Assembly: GCF_013402815.2 (NCBI RefSeq)
Contig: NZ_CP058601.1
Coordinates: 1,302,001-1,366,000 of the forward strand
DNA from: Natrinema halophilum
GTDB lineage: Archaea; Halobacteriota; Halobacteria; Halobacteriales; Natrialbaceae
Length of the DNA stretch: 64,000 nt
Direction of reading: 5' to 3'
The position numbers and the translations under genes are program-made. Below, in pieces: positions 26,139-35,716 of the stretch; position 1 is the stretch's first letter; each line of letters begins with the position of its first letter. Under the pieces are notes generated by a model. The model saw only the letters and a program-made list of their open reading frames with translations. It did not search any database and was not told the DNA's origin.

Positions 26139-27254
26139 ATGCGCGTCACCGAGGGCGGGGTCGAACTCGAGGTCCCCGGCGAACAAACGGAGGGGATCGA
26201 AGAAGCGGTGTTCTACAATCCGCGACAGGAACTGAACCGAGATCTGACGATCGCGACGCTGCGAGCGTATCGACGGCGCGAGGAGCGTGCAACATCGTAT
26301 CTCGATGCGATGTCGGCAAGCGGCGTCCGCGGCGTCCGGGCCGCCGCCGACGACTGGGAGGTCACCTGCTGTGACATCGACGAGGAGGCCATTTCACTCG
26401 CGCGGGAGAACGTGAGACGAAACGGCTGCGAGGCGACGTTCGAACATCGGAACGTAAACGCCCTGATGCACGAGTCTACGTTCGACGTGATCGACCTCGA
26501 TCCCTATGGGACGCCGATGCCGTTCGCAGACGCTGCATTCGCCAACTGTCGGGACCTCGTCTGCGTGACCGCGACCGACACAGCACCCCTATGCGGTGCA
26601 CACTTCAACAGCGGCGTTCGCTCGTATTCTGCAGTTCCTCGAAATACGGATTACCACGCCGAGATGGGGGTTCGTGTCCTCATCTCCGCGCTCGCACGCA
26701 GCGCCGCCCGTTTCGACGTCGGCGTCGAACCAATCCTCACGCACGCGACCAGTCACTACGTCCGGACGTATCTCGAACTCGAGCACAAGGCCACGGCAGC
26801 AGACGCCGCGATCGACGAATTAGGCCACGTCTACCACTGTGAAGACTGCCTCTACCGGGAGAACGACCGAGGCCTGATCGCCGATCCGCTCGAAACGTGT
26901 CCCCACTGTGGCGGCGCGCGACTCCTCACTGCCGGCCCGGTCTGGCTCGGACCGATACAGGACCCGACGTTCGTCGCTGCCGTCCGCGAGGCGATTCCCG
27001 ACGCGTTCGGGACTGCAGAAAAAGCCCGGAATCTCTGTGACACGCTCGAATCGGAACTCGACGAGCCGACCCACTACGACCAGCACAAACTTTGCCGAAA
27101 CTGGGGGCTGCCTGCGAACGCGATGGATGACTTTCTGGCCGACCTGCGTACAGCAGGCCACTCGGCTTCGCGAGCGCACTACGGGGGAACGACGTTCAAG
27201 ACGGACGCGAACCTCGGCGAGATCCGCGAGGCGACCGAAGGAAACCTGAACTAA
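26139..27254 (+). CDS. trm1: tRNA (guanine(26)-N(2))-dimethyltransferase Trm1
   Basis: This 371-residue SAM-dependent enzyme makes m2,2G26 in tRNA. Visible are the N-terminal [24 protein letters not shown] motif [15 protein letters not shown], the acidic strand CDIDEEAI, the catalytic DLDPYGTP (the DPxG/P signature), [10 protein letters not shown] and the C-terminal zinc-binding [11 protein letters not shown] / [10 protein letters not shown] pair. [21 protein letters not shown] is a typical C-domain segment. Length is normal for archaeal Trm1. The downstream zinc-ribbon gene converges 5 nt away. Confidence 0.97.
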   Translation: MRVTEGGVELEVPGEQTEGIEEAVFYNPRQELNRDLTIATLRAYRRREERATSYLDAMSASGVRGVRAAADDWEVTCCDIDEEAISLARENVRRNGCEATFEHRNVNALMHESTFDVIDLDPYGTPMPFADAAFANCRDLVCVTATDTAPLCGAHFNSGVRSYSAVPRNTDYHAEMGVRVLISALARSAARFDVGVEPILTHATSHYVRTYLELEHKATAADAAIDELGHVYHCEDCLYRENDRGLIADPLETCPHCGGARLLTAGPVWLGPIQDPTFVAAVREAIPDAFGTAEKARNLCDTLESELDEPTHYDQHKLCRNWGLPANAMDDFLADLRTAGHSASRAHYGGTTFKTDANLGEIREATEGNLN

Positions 27255-27259
27255 CCGCG

Positions 27260-27460
27260 TTACTCGATATCGGCGTACAGGCGGACGAGCCCACACTCCG
27301 GACAGCAAACGCCCCGTAATTTCGTCGTGTTTCGGAGGCCGATCTTCCCCAGGAGCCCTTCGCGTTTTCCGGTCGCGATCGACGGTTTCATTCCTTCGCC
27401 GTCGCGGACGGAGACTGATTCCATCGAGACGCTGCAGTCGGGACATCGTCGTTGGGCCAT
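27260..27460 (-). CDS. small zinc-ribbon protein
   Basis: This 66-residue protein has two CPxC knuckles, CPDC near the start and CCPECGLVRLY near the end, forming one predicted zinc ribbon. The linker KPSIATGKREGLLGKIGLRN resembles haloarchaeal proteins of this small class. ATG 27460 (MAQRRCPDC) is taken as start; the longer open frame upstream is GC-biased read-through. Function unknown. Confidence 0.8.
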   Translation of the reverse strand: MAQRRCPDCSVSMESVSVRDGEGMKPSIATGKREGLLGKIGLRNTTKLRGVCCPECGLVRLYADIE

Positions 27461-27710
27461 GTTGTCTGGTTCGAACGGTGACAAATAAAGAGACGCGGAT
27501 TCGGTCCACGGGGCCTCTGTCTCGAGGGACAGACACCCCGGCCGCTGGTCGGTGCCGAGGACGGAGTCGACGCTCGAGCCTGCTCCGGCCTGGATGAGTA
27601 CCACCGAAGTCGGACGAACGACGAGCGTTTCCGCGGCCGTCTGAGGGTGCAACGATCGAACCGGACACCGCCGCCACAGCTCTCGAGAAACCGAATGCGT
27701 GCGTACCGTT

Positions 27711-27989
27711 TTGGCCCCTCCCACGGCTGAAGCCGTGTGATTACCCGAAGGAGAGTTCAAGATTGCGCGATTCTCGGCCCCCACTGACGCTTTCGCATGG
27801 GGCGTTCGACGGTCGCCGACCGGTTACGGCCCCGGACGCGCTTTCCAGCGGGTAGAGCCCGGTCAAACGGGTCTTCCCACCCACACGCGGTGGGCGCCTC
27901 CACGGGACGGAACTCCCGACAAGCCACCGCACGGTGGTATGTACCCCAGCGTGTCGGTCCATCCGACGGCTAAAGCCGTGGGCTTTCGC
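27711..27989 (-). mobile_element. MITE derived from an IS1341/IS605-type element
   Basis: About 279 bp read on the reverse strand. The left end is TCGAGGCGAAAGCCC plus the hairpin ACGGCTTTAGCCGT (27966-27979). The right end is the hairpin CACGGCTTCAGCCGTG (27722-27737) followed by GGAGGGGCCAA. The left end closely matches that of the tnpB element at 52180 (TCAAGGCGAATACCC). The interior reads a tnpB-like C-terminal tail ending NLELSFG but no RuvC motifs, so it is non-autonomous. It stops 37 bp before the YihY gene start. Confidence 0.65.
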
Positions 27990-28026
27990 CTCGAGCAACT
28001 GTAACGGGTCGTTGCGGTGCCGTTCC

Positions 28027-29364
28027 ATGCAATTACATATTGCAGTTCGTCTCGAAGACGAATGCGTGACAGATTATAGTCGGGGACTCGAGCTATCGGG
28101 ACGAGCCATCCGGCTCGCGAAGGACGAGCAGTTGACGTTACTTGCAGCAGGCGTCGCCTTCTACGGATTTATATCCCTCGTACCACTGATGTTGCTGGCG
28201 CTGGGTATCGCTGCGTCGATCGGCGGTGAGGCGCTCGCCGCGCGGCTCACGGCAGCGGCTGCTGACGTTCTCACGCCGACGGCTCGGGAACTGCTCGCCG
28301 AGACGATCCTCGACGAGACCAGCCGTCAAGGAGCGACCGTCGTCGGTATCCTCGGCCTGTTGTGGGGATCGAGTCGCGTTCTACGGGGGCTCGACCGGGC
28401 GTTTTCCGAGGTTTACGGGACCGCCGGGACGAAGTCGCTGCTCGATAGCATCTGGGACGCGACGGTCGCCTCCATCGTCATCTCGTTCGGGCTCGCGTTC
28501 GTCGGCGTCCTGGAATTTTTGTTACGATTCGTGCCTGGCTTCGAGATGATAGTCGTCGGGCAGTTGTTCATCGTTGTCGGTCTGATCGCGACGTTCCTGC
28601 CGCTGTACGTGGTCTTTCCCGACGCGGACGTCGGAATCCGGGAAGCGATGCCAGGTGCAGTCGTCGCCGCAGTCGGCTGGTTCGTGCTCAGTCACACGTT
28701 TTCGGTGTATACCGATCTAGTCACCGGCTACACGCTCTACGGTGCGCTCGGGGCAGTCTTCCTCGTCCTCATCTGGCTGTACGTCGGCGCGATCATCCTC
28801 ATCTTCGCAGCGGTCCTCAATGCAGTCATCGCCGATCGTGAAGTGGATCGGCAGCTACAAAGTCCCGGCCGACGACAGGTTTCGACAGAAGCGATGACCG
28901 ACGACGCCACGGGTGCCGACGAGGGGGCCACGGATGACCGCGAAAGCGACCGCGCACCGACGAGTCGTGCGAGCGCCCGGACGCACGACCGGGCGGACGA
29001 TCCCGAAGTGCTGCGCGAAGAGATAGAACGGTTGCGTGACCGCGTCGACGGCTTCGAGACCGACGTCGAGGAGCGCACGGTCAGGAAGGAATCCCTCGAG
29101 AGCGAACTCAAACGCTACGTTCGAAAACGCGTTCGGCGGGGCCATGCGCGCGATTGGGGACCGTATCTGGTTTTGCTGTACGGAACCGCCATGTCGATCG
29201 GCGCATTTTACTTCCTCGAGGGCGCCTGGGCGATCCTCGCGATGTTCGTCGTCTGGACGTCGACGCTCGGACTGTACGTCCTGATGGTCCTGTTCGGGTT
29301 CGGCATCTCGCTACTCGACGTTCCCGGCCGCCTGCGCGATTTGATCGGCAATCGGCGCTCCTGA
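28027..29364 (+). CDS. YihY/BrkB family membrane protein
   Basis: This protein is about 445 residues. Six core helices of the UPF0761/YihY family include LLAAGVAFYGFISLVPLMLLALG, WGSSRVLRGLDRAFSEVYG, ATFLPLYVVFPDADVG and LYGALGAVFLVLIWLYVGAIILIFAAVLNA. A hydrophilic, coiled-coil-like acidic linker (about 285-385, EEIERLRDRVDGFETDVEER) is followed by two extra C-terminal helices, an arrangement longer than the bacterial family. Its function (once misassigned RNase BN) is unresolved. ATG 28027 is taken as start; a GTG at 28066 is a strong alternative. A MITE occupies the expected promoter position. Confidence 0.88.
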   Translation: MQLHIAVRLEDECVTDYSRGLELSGRAIRLAKDEQLTLLAAGVAFYGFISLVPLMLLALGIAASIGGEALAARLTAAAADVLTPTARELLAETILDETSRQGATVVGILGLLWGSSRVLRGLDRAFSEVYGTAGTKSLLDSIWDATVASIVISFGLAFVGVLEFLLRFVPGFEMIVVGQLFIVVGLIATFLPLYVVFPDADVGIREAMPGAVVAAVGWFVLSHTFSVYTDLVTGYTLYGALGAVFLVLIWLYVGAIILIFAAVLNAVIADREVDRQLQSPGRRQVSTEAMTDDATGADEGATDDRESDRAPTSRASARTHDRADDPEVLREEIERLRDRVDGFETDVEERTVRKESLESELKRYVRKRVRRGHARDWGPYLVLLYGTAMSIGAFYFLEGAWAILAMFVVWTSTLGLYVLMVLFGFGISLLDVPGRLRDLIGNRRS

Positions 29365-29484
29365 CTCGTTTCGTGCGCTTCTCCGTGGGCGTTTTGCGGT
29401 CCCACGCTGGGCAGACCAGTTCGCCCTCGAGTGGTATTCTGTGGCGACTGATGGCATCCGACGGCGACCGACGACTACCCGGAC

Positions 29485-30282
29485 TCATCGTCCGGGGCGG
29501 ACGGTCCGACGGACGAACCGTCGAACGCGGTCCGTGTACGTCTCTGGTCGGTGGAGATTACAGATATGGCCGGCGCCCGCGAGAACCTCGACGCGGCCGT
29601 TCCGTGCTGCAGCGGCGTGAGCCTGCTCACTGCGGCGCATGATCCTGTCGGTTTCGCCGTTGATAAAGAGCGTCGGGCCGGGATACGTCGAGAGTTTCGC
29701 CCTGAAATCCGCTCCCGAGATCTCCCGTCCGGCCTCGCCGAACTGTTTCGGATAAAACCCAGCCTCGATAATTTCTCGCTCGATATCCGGCGAGAGTTCC
29801 CGATTTCGGACCCAACGCCCGGCGAGCACCTCGACGCCGCGGGCCCCGGTGTCGGGCCGGGTCAGCAGCCGCGCCAACCCGCCCACGAGTCGCGTCCCGA
29901 TCTCGAGTTTGCCGACCGGGTTCGCGCTACTCCCCGACAGTACCAGCGCGTCGACCGCGTCAGGGTGTCGATAAGCGTACTCCGTCGCGACGAAACCGCC
30001 CAGCGAGAGCCCGACGAGAACCGCGTTTCCGTCGGTCTGCGACTCGAAGACGTCCTCGAGGATGTCGATCGCCGGTTCCATTCGGAACGGCTCGTCGGCG
30101 CGCGCGCCGTGTCCGGGGAGATCCGGCGCGGCGGTGTGGAAATCATCCGCGAGCGCGCGCTGCTGGGGTAACCACATCTTTCGCGTGAGTATCGCACCGT
30201 GGACGAACACGATCGATTGCGCGTCCGACGGGCCGGTGACGTCGATTCCTTCGGCACTCCCCCGATCATCTCTTCGAGCCAT
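29485..30282 (-). CDS. alpha/beta hydrolase
   Basis: This 265-residue cytoplasmic hydrolase has the classical fold signals: SIVFVHGAILTRKMWLPQ (oxyanion HG), the nucleophile elbow GLSLGG, the acid in LFINGETDRIM and the catalytic His in GAGHICNLHRPE. DFRAKLSTYPGPT precedes the acid strand, as in esterase or lactonase-like members. Substrate unknown. ATG 30282 (MARRDDRG) was preferred to a GTG at 30300. Confidence 0.9.
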   Translation of the reverse strand: MARRDDRGSAEGIDVTGPSDAQSIVFVHGAILTRKMWLPQQRALADDFHTAAPDLPGHGARADEPFRMEPAIDILEDVFESQTDGNAVLVGLSLGGFVATEYAYRHPDAVDALVLSGSSANPVGKLEIGTRLVGGLARLLTRPDTGARGVEVLAGRWVRNRELSPDIEREIIEAGFYPKQFGEAGREISGADFRAKLSTYPGPTLFINGETDRIMRRSEQAHAAAARNGRVEVLAGAGHICNLHRPETYTDRVRRFVRRTVRPGR

Positions 30283-30402
30283 CGGTGTTCGTGCTACCAC
30301 GAGGTACGCCTTAGTGTGCCGCCTGGAAACAGACGGCGAAAGTCGGTGGTCGATCCACGGCGAGAAGATCCCACGGCGGTCTATCGCGAACGCAACCCAC
30401 TA

Positions 30403-31200
30403 TTACCCGTCGCCGTCGGCGTTGTCCTCGGTTTCGGCGTCCGTAAGTCGCTTTTCTTCGGGGCTGCCCTCGACGCCGCGAGCACCGTCTTCGGTCGTCG
30501 GCCCCCGATCGGTCGCCTCTGACTCGCGAATCGAACTCGGTTCGACGGCGGCGTCGGTTCGATTGGCGGTTTCGTCCGGTTCGACGGCGGCGTCGGTTCG
30601 ATTGGCGGTTTCGTCCGGTTCGACGGCAGCGTCGGTTCGATTGGCGGTTTCGTCCGGTTCGACGGCAGCGTCGGTTCGATTGGCGGTTTCGTCCGGTTCG
30701 ACGGCGGCGTCGGTTCGCTGATCGTCCTCGTTGGACCGGGTGGAAAGCCCCGGATCTCGATCCGACAACTCGGTCGGGTCGACTTCCACACCGCGGCCCC
30801 GCTCTTCGATGGCGTCCAGGTCGTCGGCCGGAGCCCGCTGTTCGTCGCTCGCCATCGCATCGGAAACTCCGGTCTCGTCGATTCCGCTCGTTCGGCTGGC
30901 CCGGTCCGTTTCCGGGTCGCGGTCGGCCTCGTACCCGGCGTCGGGTTCCTCGTTGACCAGCAGTTCTCCGTCGAGCCGAACGACGTCGGCGGTGATCTCT
31001 CGAACCGACGCTCGATCGAGCGTGACGGGATGTTCAGCGACCTTCTCCCAGCCCAGCGACGATTTGATCGAATCGACGGCCGATGGATTGGGTCTGACGC
31101 GGGCGACGTCTTCCGCTACCGCCGCGATGACCCCGACCTCCTCGCCGGCTTCGTTCTCGACGGGCTTGTCGACGTCGTCGTCTGAAAAGGTGGCACACAT
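30403..31200 (-). CDS. acidic haloarchaeal protein with PRC-like N-terminus and 13-residue tandem repeats
   Basis: This protein is about 265 residues. The N-terminal 80 residues (FSDDDVDKPVENEAGEEVGVI, then VARVRPNPSAVDSI, VTLDRASVREITADVVRLDG) resemble a PRC-barrel-like module. The rest is disordered and acidic. RTDAAVEPDETAN is repeated four times exactly plus a partial fifth, encoded by a 39-bp tandem repeat. ATG 31200 (MCATFSDDD) was preferred over a TTG at 31227. Function unknown; repeat number probably varies between strains. Confidence 0.75.
   Translation of the reverse strand: MCATFSDDDVDKPVENEAGEEVGVIAAVAEDVARVRPNPSAVDSIKSSLGWEKVAEHPVTLDRASVREITADVVRLDGELLVNEEPDAGYEADRDPETDRASRTSGIDETGVSDAMASDEQRAPADDLDAIEERGRGVEVDPTELSDRDPGLSTRSNEDDQRTDAAVEPDETANRTDAAVEPDETANRTDAAVEPDETANRTDAAVEPDETANRTDAAVEPSSIRESEATDRGPTTEDGARGVEGSPEEKRLTDAETEDNADGDG
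30541..30718. repeat. 39-bp tandem repeat, 4.6 copies
   Basis: Four full copies start at 30541, 30580, 30619 and 30658, with a 22-bp partial copy to 30718. Copies differ only at one G/A position (GGCGGCG versus GGCAGCG). The unit is a multiple of three, so copy-number change keeps the acidic protein in frame. Confidence 0.95.
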
Positions 31201-31494
31201 GCCGTCGGGTACCGCAACTCGAGACAAGCCGATGGTGCCTGCAGTAGCCGGTCGTGGACGAGGACGTCACGATCCGCCGATGCGGTAGAAAGCCGATCGA
31301 GTCGCTCGTGGAGTTCGTAGGTGGCACGAGACATGGATGTCACGTTGCGGTCGCCGCACCGTCAACGGGTGACTGGGTCGGCGGGCGTTCGGCCGGTCCC
31401 GATCGATTCGGAACCGAGTCGCCGACGCTGTGACCCAGCGAGGCGGCTAGAGTCGTCTACGCGAGACCCGAGGGTGAAACCACTGCCGGCGTGC
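31201..31494. other. spacer between acidic repeat protein and dcd
   Basis: About 290 bases. The reverse strand has a short frame from ATG 31334 (MSRATYELHERLDRLST...) that runs into the neighbouring gene in another frame. It may be a gene fragment, but there is not enough to call it. Confidence 0.35.
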
Positions 31495-32097
31495 TCATCC
31501 CTCGCGCTCGAGTTGGTCGCCGCCGAACTCGTCGTCGCTCTGAATGCGCGAAGCTTGCGGTCCGTCCTGATCCTGGTATTTCGAACCCCGATCGCTCCCG
31601 TAGGGCCGGTCAGCCTCCGTTTTGAGTTCCGTAAACGTGAGCTGTGAAATCCGCATGCCGGGCGTAAGCGCAACCGGTGCCGTTCCGAGGTTCGATAGCT
31701 CCAGCGTGATCTGACCTCGGTAACCGGGGTCGCACAGGCCCGCCGTGGCGTGTACGACCACAGCGAGGCGTCCCAGCGAGGACCGACCTTCGACGTGGGC
31801 GATAAGGTCTGCCGGAATCTCGACGCGTTCGTACGTCGTTCCGAGTACGAAATCGCCGGGATGAAGGATGAAGTCGTCGCCGTTTTCGACTAGCGTTTCG
31901 GTGACGTACTCGTCGACTTCCTGTTCGGAATTCGGGTGAATACAGGGGATGTTCGTCCGCTGAAACTCGAGGAACTCCCGTCCCAGGCGGAGGTCGATAC
32001 TCGCAGGCTGTATCTGTAGCTCCGGGTCGTCCAGCGGATCGACGACCAGGTCGCCGGCCTCGAGGCGCTCGAGGATGTCCGCATCCGAGAGGATCAT
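31495..32097 (-). CDS. dcd: dCTP deaminase
   Basis: This 200-residue trimeric enzyme deaminates dCTP to dUTP. The motifs are [39 protein letters not shown], the active site [34 protein letters not shown] and [11 protein letters not shown]. The conserved Glu in the GQITLELSN strand is the catalytic base. Some archaeal members also hydrolyse dUTP; this cannot be decided by eye. The acidic tail after residue 165 is haloarchaeal style. Together with NrdJ it feeds the dNTP pool, though the genes are 24 kb apart. Confidence 0.96.
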   Translation of the reverse strand: MILSDADILERLEAGDLVVDPLDDPELQIQPASIDLRLGREFLEFQRTNIPCIHPNSEQEVDEYVTETLVENGDDFILHPGDFVLGTTYERVEIPADLIAHVEGRSSLGRLAVVVHATAGLCDPGYRGQITLELSNLGTAPVALTPGMRISQLTFTELKTEADRPYGSDRGSKYQDQDGPQASRIQSDDEFGGDQLEREG

Positions 32098-32394
32098 ATC
32101 GAGTAGGAGCGAGTACGGGGTCCTAAAGCCCTCGGTCCGACGTCGGCTTTCGCCACCCCGCTACGCCGACTCGTACTTAAACCCAGGGGGCGGCCTCGAC
32201 GGCCGACTCGTGCGTCTCGAACTGCCGTCGCGGTTGTGGTCGCGTTTCTCGTCCGAAGCGGGGGTCGAGCGGACGGTATCCGATCGAATCGAGACGAGCG
32301 CCCCTTCGACGAATCGTCTCTTACGGCCGAAAGATGTCAATTTTACACTATTTGGCCTAATCGATTATCAGATAGTACCACTAACGGGTGCCCA
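32098..32394. other. divergent spacer upstream of dcd
   Basis: About 300 bases. The + strand carries an AT-rich run AATTTTACACTATTTGG (about 32338-32354) that may promote the following gene. Nothing else was recognised. Confidence 0.4.
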
Positions 32395-33210
32395 ATGAAG
32401 GGGAAGCAGGACCGATTCAACGGGGACTCGAAGGTTCTGCACCGACGAGCAGTTAGAACACCACTTTTGGGCGAAGAGGCCGAACGAGGCTTTCACGAGG
32501 CGATGATGGCCATGGCGGACGCTCGAGAACGAAAGGCGGATTTGCTCGCCGATCCGGACGTCACGTTGCTAGACGCTTACGAAGCGGAGTTCGATCAGTT
32601 CGTCGAGAGCGTCGAGCGACGCTTTCGACATATATCGGGTGAGGACTTCAAGGAAGCCGCGATGGCGTACAACCGCGGCGAGCGCAACGACCAAACTGGA
32701 GCGCTCGCTACGTACTACTCCGAAGGGTTATGGCGGATACAACAGCGGACGACCATTACGGATATGCTGTTTGCCCCGCTTATCCTCCGCTATCCCGATA
32801 GCTTCACGGTGAATATTCGGTTTGCAAACGGGTACACGACGCAGAAATCGATCCACTACGAGTCGCCGGAACATTCGTCCGAAAATCTGACCGAGGAACA
32901 CGCTGAGACGTACTACGAAGAAAGCCTCTACTCACAGCGGCGAGCGGCGAGGTACCTCAGGGAGACGGCACAGATCATACGAGACGAATTTCCGGACCCC
33001 GACGAAACCTCTTTCGAGGAGCGGAAATACGGCGGTATCGTCGCAGCAGGTGGACGTCGAGGATCGGTTTTCTCGACGATGCTAGAGCGTGTCGATCCGG
33101 CCCCTGACCGGTTTTCGGAACCGGTCACTGAGTCGACCCTCGTCCAGGAGGGCCCGGAGGCCAGACGGACGGAACGGGAACTCCTTTTCGACGGTGAATT
33201 CGTCTACTGA
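32395..33210 (+). CDS. conserved-looking hypothetical protein
   Basis: This protein is about 271 residues, acidic and soluble, without signal or membrane segments. Notable stretches are EEAERGFHEAMMAMADARERK (helical), FKEAAMAYNRGERNDQTGALATYYSEGLWRIQQ and YGGIVAAGGRRGSVFSTMLERVDP. I recognise no family. ATG 32395 (MKGKQDRFNGDSK) is chosen because the upstream extension is unlike protein. The codon bias supports a genuine gene. It stands alone between dcd (divergent) and a small zinc-finger gene. Confidence 0.7.
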   Translation: MKGKQDRFNGDSKVLHRRAVRTPLLGEEAERGFHEAMMAMADARERKADLLADPDVTLLDAYEAEFDQFVESVERRFRHISGEDFKEAAMAYNRGERNDQTGALATYYSEGLWRIQQRTTITDMLFAPLILRYPDSFTVNIRFANGYTTQKSIHYESPEHSSENLTEEHAETYYEESLYSQRRAARYLRETAQIIRDEFPDPDETSFEERKYGGIVAAGGRRGSVFSTMLERVDPAPDRFSEPVTESTLVQEGPEARRTERELLFDGEFVY

Positions 33211-33688
33211 ACCGGACACACGCCCCCGACGATTCTGTGTTCGATCGTCACACCGTATATCTCGGACCCGCTCGCTATCCTCGTATACGTCTTCGAAGAA
33301 CTGTTCCGCAACGAAGGCCGCAGTCGCAGACGCCGTCCGTTTCGCTCAGGCCACTCGGACGGATTCCCGTCCGCTTTCCCGTTCTCTGACGGTTCTCTCG
33401 AACTCGTCCGTCCGGTGTCGATTCATCTCCGCTCGAACGGCCTGTGCGTGGCACCGACGATGGCACGGAGACGGAACTCTCGCCGACCAGCCGATCGGTT
33501 CGGAGGGGCTACTCGGCTTCCATCGACGTGATATCCGTTTTCGAAGTCACCGCCGAATGCAGTTGATCATTTGCGTCTGAAAGAATGCTCGGCCGGGTGA
33601 CTGTTTTAGAGAAACACCTGTCTGCGTACCGAAACAGTGTTCGGAACCGGCGCAAACAGCTATGGTGTGGTATAACATAGCATGATAT
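33211..33688. other. gene-poor spacer, possible decayed frame
   Basis: About 480 bases. The reverse strand around 33235-33435 reads an acidic, gene-like sequence (MNRHRTDEFERTVRERESG, then after an in-frame TGA, TASATAAFVAEQFFEDVYED). It is broken by the stop and has no recognised family. I treat it as non-functional or untranslated. Confidence 0.35.
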
Positions 33689-33850
33689 ATGAGGGTCAAA
33701 TGTACGCTGTGTCGGCACCCGATTCCCGATCGAGACCTGCAGCGGTGGTGTTCGTGCGGATGGTGCATGGACCCCAGCTGCGAGCGGAACCATCGATCGT
33801 ACTGCCCAGCACACGGTACCGACAGTTGGATCGGTGCGGTCGAGCTCTGA
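33689..33850 (+). CDS. tiny zinc-finger protein (53 aa)
   Basis: A short frame beginning MRVKCTLCRHPI has Cys/His pairs CTLC, CSCGWC, CERNH and CPAHG, enough for two zinc sites. The tail is TDSWIGAVEL. Density of Cys/His in a 53-residue frame is very unlikely by chance. A TATA-like GGTATAACA lies about 20 nt upstream. No function known; it belongs to the large haloarchaeal pool of micro zinc-finger proteins. Confidence 0.7.
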   Translation: MRVKCTLCRHPIPDRDLQRWCSCGWCMDPSCERNHRSYCPAHGTDSWIGAVEL

Positions 33851-34077
33851 GTTTTGTTTATTCAGCGGCGACGAAGCGTTCGGATACCAGCGGAGACGCG
33901 TCCCCGAACGAACGCTGTGACGGCACGGCTGGCAATCGACCGCTCGGTCCCGAACTGGGGCCGATCCGCTGTACGTTCACCCCTGACGGATCGTCGGTCA
34001 CGACGGGACCCTGCGCGCACTACCATCCGAGTACCGACTAACGACCCGGTTGGCGGTGTCGCCACCGGGATAGGTAC

Positions 34078-34086
34078 GTCTAAACG
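34078..34086 (+). promoter_or_regulatory. TATA element of pth2
   Basis: GTCTAAACG is centred 27 nt before ATG 34109, which predicts a leaderless pth2 message and fixes the start. Confidence 0.5.
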
Positions 34087-34108
34087 TGTCCACGTATTCG
34101 ATTTGGCC

Positions 34109-34447
34109 ATGAAACAGGCCATCGTCGCTCGCACGGACATCGGAATGGGACGTGGAAAGCTCGCCGCACAGGTCGCTCACGCGTCGCTGTCGGCTTTCGA
34201 AAAGTCCGACTCCCAGTTGCAAACCCAGTGGAAGCAAAACGGACAGAAGAAAGTCGTCCTGAAAGGCGAAAGCGAGCGCCAGCTCCACGAACTCGCCGAG
34301 ATAGCCGAGCACGGTGGAATTCCCCACGCCATCGTCCGTGACGCCGGACACACCCAACTCGAGCCCGGTACAGTCACGGCGCTGGCCGTCGGTCCGGCCG
34401 CAGATGACCGCGTGGACAGCGTGACGGGCGAGCTTTCACTGTTTTAA
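34109..34447 (+). CDS. pth2: peptidyl-tRNA hydrolase, archaeal/eukaryotic type (Pth2)
   Basis: This 112-residue enzyme recycles tRNA from stalled peptidyl-tRNAs. Family motifs are [29 protein letters not shown] (catalytic Lys/His region), [36 protein letters not shown] and [20 protein letters not shown]. Length and start match Pth2 exactly. The frame is open upstream but that extension is not conserved protein. Confidence 0.97.
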   Translation: MKQAIVARTDIGMGRGKLAAQVAHASLSAFEKSDSQLQTQWKQNGQKKVVLKGESERQLHELAEIAEHGGIPHAIVRDAGHTQLEPGTVTALAVGPAADDRVDSVTGELSLF

Positions 34448-34499
34448 TCATCTTCGAGTGCGTCGACCACGGCGATACTGGTCTCCTACGGAGTGACGT

Positions 34500-35480
34500 T
34501 CAGTCCGACCGGTAGCCTCGCGGCTCGTCTCTGACCGGGGAGTCCTCGTCGACTATGGGCGCCCGCCTGCGGACTCGTGCAACGAACGAGCCGATATCGA
34601 TCGACTTGCTACCGAGGACGACGAAGCCGGCGAAGATCAGCAGAAAACCCGCGATCGCCAGCGCCTCGATCGTCTCACCGAGCAGCGCCCAGCCGCCGAG
34701 CGTCGAAACGACGGGGACGACGTAGAAAATCAGGTTCGCACGGATCGCGCCCGCGGTATCGATAAGTCCGAAGTAGGCGATGTAGGCGAATACCCCCGCA
34801 AAGATGCTCACGTAGCCCAGGGCCAGAACCGCTTCCGGGGTCCATTCGATCGCCGCCGGCGACTCACCGCCGAGCCGTGCCAGAAGGTGAGAGAGGGCGG
34901 CCGCGAAAGGCAGCCCCCAGGCGACGCGAACCGTACTCGAGAGATCGCTTTCGGCCCGTCGGATGAGAACGCTGCCAAGCGCAGCACTGACCGCGCCAAC
35001 GAACAGGATTCCTTTGCCGACGGCTCCGCCGAGCAGGTTCGCCGGATCGGGACTGACGACGAGACCAACCCCGAGCAGGCCCAGAGTCATGCCGACCGCT
35101 CCACGCGGCGAGAGACGTTCGTCCGACAGGAGCGCCGCCGCGAATACCGGCGTCATGATCGGGTTGAGACTGTAGACGATCGACGCGACGGCGCTAGTGA
35201 CGTACTGCTGGCCGACGAACAGGAGGGCGTTCGTCAGGCCGATCGCGAGCACGCCGGTTGCGAGAATGCCGACGACGTCACCGCAGGTTCGCGGGAGCAG
35301 TTCCGCACGCGTTGAAGTCCAGCCGACGTACGCCAGCATAACGACCGCAGCGACGTCGAATCGCAGGGCCACGAACAACAACGGCGGGAAGTACGCCAGG
35401 CCAGCCTTCGCTGCGACGAATGTGCCGCCGAAAAACAGACTCGAGAAGACGAAGAAAGCGAGGCTGCGTCGGGAGATCAC
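34500..35480 (-). CDS. EamA/DMT family transporter
   Basis: This 326-residue membrane protein has ten predicted helices in two EamA repeats. The first starts LAFFVFSSLFFGGTFVAAKAGLAYFPP and the second covers GKGILFVGAVSAALGSVLIRRAES onward, with AGAIRANLIFYVVPVVSTLGGWALLGETIE. DMT proteins export or import amino acids, nucleotide sugars and other small metabolites; the substrate is unknown. The start is a GTG at 35480 because the preceding in-phase codons meet a stop. The C-terminal 30 residues are hydrophilic. Confidence 0.9.
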   Translation of the reverse strand: MISRRSLAFFVFSSLFFGGTFVAAKAGLAYFPPLLFVALRFDVAAVVMLAYVGWTSTRAELLPRTCGDVVGILATGVLAIGLTNALLFVGQQYVTSAVASIVYSLNPIMTPVFAAALLSDERLSPRGAVGMTLGLLGVGLVVSPDPANLLGGAVGKGILFVGAVSAALGSVLIRRAESDLSSTVRVAWGLPFAAALSHLLARLGGESPAAIEWTPEAVLALGYVSIFAGVFAYIAYFGLIDTAGAIRANLIFYVVPVVSTLGGWALLGETIEALAIAGFLLIFAGFVVLGSKSIDIGSFVARVRRRAPIVDEDSPVRDEPRGYRSD

Positions 35481-35716
35481 GGTTACTCCCTCACCTCCGG
35501 ACAGACCGTCTGCGTCGACCCGGTGACGGCCGATGCGGTGAAAGCGGAAATCATCGTAGTATACCGTACGAGAGCAGGGTTTATAGATTGATTCAGAAAA
35601 AATTTCAGAGCAAGAAATGAGTGACAGGCCGGGAACGGACGCCAGTACTTCGACAGCTTCTCACAGCGTGAAACGTTTTCATAGTGCGAAAGCGGTTTCC
35701 TGTTGCGGGAACGAGG

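Noticed and set aside
30541-30718. Possible CRISPR array
   Set aside because: The 39-bp units are directly adjacent with no unique spacers and encode a protein repeat; it is a minisatellite.
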